Part shown: positions 12,848-14,423 of the stretch, in pieces
Numbering within the stretch: position 1 is the stretch's first letter
How the letters are laid out: every line of letters begins with the position of its first letter
Assembly (NCBI GenBank): GCA_016203425.1
Contig: JACQMU010000143.1
Coordinates: forward strand, 1 to 14,423
Direction of reading: 5' to 3'
Source: Candidatus Woesearchaeota archaeon
GTDB lineage: Archaea > Nanobdellota > Nanobdellia > Woesearchaeales > ARS49
DNA: 14,423 nt
Notes under the pieces: model-generated
What the model saw: only the letters and a program-made list of their open reading frames with translations
Told to the model about the DNA's origin: nothing
Databases searched by the model: none
Translations under genes and position numbers: made by a program

Positions 12848-14423
12848 TTAGTCTTTCTTGTACTCTCCTTCAACAGTTTCTTTTATTCGCTGCGATATTT
12901 TCTCGCCGACGCCTTCAACTTTTTGCAGTTCTTCGTGTGTTGCATTTACAACATTTTTCACAGTCTTTAATTGTTTTAGTAATTCTTTTGCAAGGCTGGG
13001 TCCAACATTTGGCAGTGCAGACACTATATATTCTTGTTGTTCAGCGAGTGTTAAGGGTTTTCTGTCGCCGTGCAATGAAAAATCTCTTGTTCCTTCTTCT
13101 TGTTCTCTTTTTGCTATCGCCAGTAGCAATGCTGCTGTGTCTTCTTCGTTTTTTGTGTGAAGTATTGGCACGCCAAAACTGATGGCGATTGTTGCCAGCA
13201 TTCCTCTGATTGCGTTTGGATGAATGTTTCTAATGGAATAAATGTCTTCTGTTCCTTCTAAAATAAGTACTGGTCTGTAATAGTTTTGTTTGAGCGCTTT
13301 TATTTGTGGCATGAGCCTTCCATCTACAAGTGAGTCAACAAAATCCGGTATTTTTTTGAGTTCAACAGCAACTCTGTCGCTGACAACGTAGTCTGCTGTT
13401 TGTAGCATTTCAAGTTTCAGCTCAACTCCTAAATCAAGTAGTGTCTTTATAGTGTTTGAGCCTTTTTCTCTGTAGTCTGCAAATATCTTTATTTTTTTTT
13501 CATCGCCAACAAATTTTGTTAGTGTGGGTTGTGTTGCTGTTAATTTTTGTTTGAGTGTTGTTCTCAAATTTTTCATGAAGTACTGCATACTTTTTTCTTT
13601 TTTCTTTGCTGTCCAGTGGTAGGCTTCGTCTCTTGTTCCTTTTGCTATTAAAAGTATTACTTTTCCTTTGTCATGCCGCCCTGTTCTTCCTCGTCTTTGT
13701 ATGCTTCTTATTGCGCTTGGAATGGGCTCGTAGAACAAGACTAAATTTACTGTTGGGATGTCTAATCCTTCTTCCGCAACCGATGTGGCTATCAAAACGT
13801 TGAACAGTCCGTCTTTGAACTGTTGCAGCATTTCTATTTGTTTTTTTTGGCTTAGGCCGGTTTCACCTTTTTTTGTTTGTCCGACAAAAATGCTGGGCAC
13901 TACGTTTTGTAAGCTTTGTATTGTTTCTGCTATCTTGACTGCGCTGTCTCGGAATTGTGTGAAGATGAGTATTTTTGTCAGCTTGTTTTGTTTAACTTCT
14001 TCTTCAATTATTTTCTTCACTTCTGCGAGTTTTGGGTGGTCGATTTTTTGTTCGTATAATTTTTGTGTTTTGACAAGTGCTGTTTTGAAATGAATGTCTT
14101 GCGCTAAGTTTTGTGCGGCTTTTGTTCTGCCTGCTCTTGCTTCTTCTAGCATTTTTTCAAAGTATTTTTGTAGCATTGCAATGCCTTGGCTTTCTGCTAG
14201 TTCAAGCGCGTGTTGTACTTTCATTATTTCTGCAAGGAGAGAAATTGTTTTTAATACGCTGAAGTCTGGTTTGCCGTGTCCTATTTCTGAGTGTAATTGT
14301 GCTTGTAATGCTAATAATTCTTTTTTGCTGTTTGTATTGATGTCTTGGTTGACGCCGTATTTTTTTATCTCGTTTACTTTTGTTTTGATGCATTGTTGTA
14401 ATATTTTTATTATTTGTTTGAAG
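12848..14423 (-). CDS. hef: Hef-type helicase/XPF nuclease, 5' end missing
   Basis: Archaeal Hef (FANCM/XPF relative) remodels and cuts stalled forks and branched DNA. The frame is open to the right edge of the window, giving about 525 codons; the ATG at 14224 is internal, since upstream codons continue family-like sequence (LQAQLHSEIGHGKPDFSV). Numbering from that ATG, the second helicase domain carries ILIFTQFRDSA (85-95), IATSVAEEGLDIP (145-157, motif V) and QRRGRTGRH (176-184, motif VI). An ERCC4-type nuclease domain follows (KIFADYREKGS 246-256; VAVELKKIPDFVDSLVDGRL 285-304), then a tandem helix-hairpin-helix end (LPNVGPSLAKELL, VEGVGEKISQRI). The nuclease motif ERKxxxD reads ELKxxxD here (Leu289). 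The Walker A and DEAH motifs lie outside the window. Confidence 0.93.
   Translation of the reverse strand, partial: FKQIIKILQQCIKTKVNEIKKYGVNQDINTNSKKELLALQAQLHSEIGHGKPDFSVLKTISLLAEIMKVQHALELAESQGIAMLQKYFEKMLEEARAGRTKAAQNLAQDIHFKTALVKTQKLYEQKIDHPKLAEVKKIIEEEVKQNKLTKILIFTQFRDSAVKIAETIQSLQNVVPSIFVGQTKKGETGLSQKKQIEMLQQFKDGLFNVLIATSVAEEGLDIPTVNLVLFYEPIPSAIRSIQRRGRTGRHDKGKVILLIAKGTRDEAYHWTAKKKEKSMQYFMKNLRTTLKQKLTATQPTLTKFVGDEKKIKIFADYREKGSNTIKTLLDLGVELKLEMLQTADYVVSDRVAVELKKIPDFVDSLVDGRLMPQIKALKQNYYRPVLILEGTEDIYSIRNIHPNAIRGMLATIAISFGVPILHTKNEEDTAALLLAIAKREQEEGTRDFSLHGDRKPLTLAEQQEYIVSALPNVGPSLAKELLKQLKTVKNVVNATHEELQKVEGVGEKISQRIKETVEGEYKKD

Noticed and set aside
12848..14224. Complete helicase gene starting at the ATG at 14224.
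   Set aside because: The frame stays open and family-like to the window edge, and a gene starting there would lack the first helicase domain, so the gene is truncated by the window instead.

Overview
The window looks like a piece of a low-GC archaeal chromosome, probably from a DPANN-type lineage (Woesearchaeota, Pacearchaeota or Nanoarchaeota-like). The evidence is a long archaeal S10/spc ribosomal-protein cluster containing the archaea/eukaryote-only genes eS4 and aIF1 (SUI1); a single-chain primase that joins PriS and the Fe-S domain of PriL, an architecture known from Nanoarchaeum; a Hef-type helicase-nuclease; and TATA-like promoters. The exact lineage is inference, because no 16S or marker tree can be computed here.

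Layout. Positions 1-8231 (all minus strand, read right to left) hold uL3, uL4, uL23, uL2, uS19, uL22, uS3, uL29, aIF1, uS17, uL14, uL24, eS4, uL5, uS14, uS8 and a 3'-truncated uL6. The genes are nearly gapless and several are joined by ATGA stop/start overlaps. The order is the classical archaeal one, except that the RNase P protein gene (rnp1/Rpp29), often found between aIF1 and uS17, is absent. A 235-bp region (8232-8466) upstream of uL3 carries a good TATA box, a structured-looking leader and a 14-bp palindrome. The only other sizeable gap in the operon, between uL3 and uL4, holds a stem-loop.

Upstream (8467-9813, minus) lies the fused primase. It diverges from a small orphan Toprim protein (9862-10221, plus), which is followed by a bacterial-type S-adenosylmethionine synthetase, metK (10271-11446), and an unrecognised 115-aa protein (11468-11815). 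These converge on an HtpX-like membrane metalloprotease (11795-12616, minus), preceded by three tandem 56-bp repeats that each carry a Shine-Dalgarno-like GGAGG. The right end (12848-14423, minus) is the C-terminal two thirds or so of a Hef/XPF-family helicase-nuclease running off the window.

The genes serve translation (the ribosomal operon and aIF1), replication and repair (primase, Hef, perhaps the Toprim protein), methyl-donor supply (MetK) and membrane protein quality control (HtpX). I see no mobile element, CRISPR array, tRNA or rRNA. The unusual points are the fused primase, the bacterial-type metK in an archaeal setting, the repeat-laden htpX leader with no canonical start codon near its ribosome-binding site, the putative regulatory structures of the S10 operon, and a strong T/G excess on the plus strand that persists whichever strand is coding.
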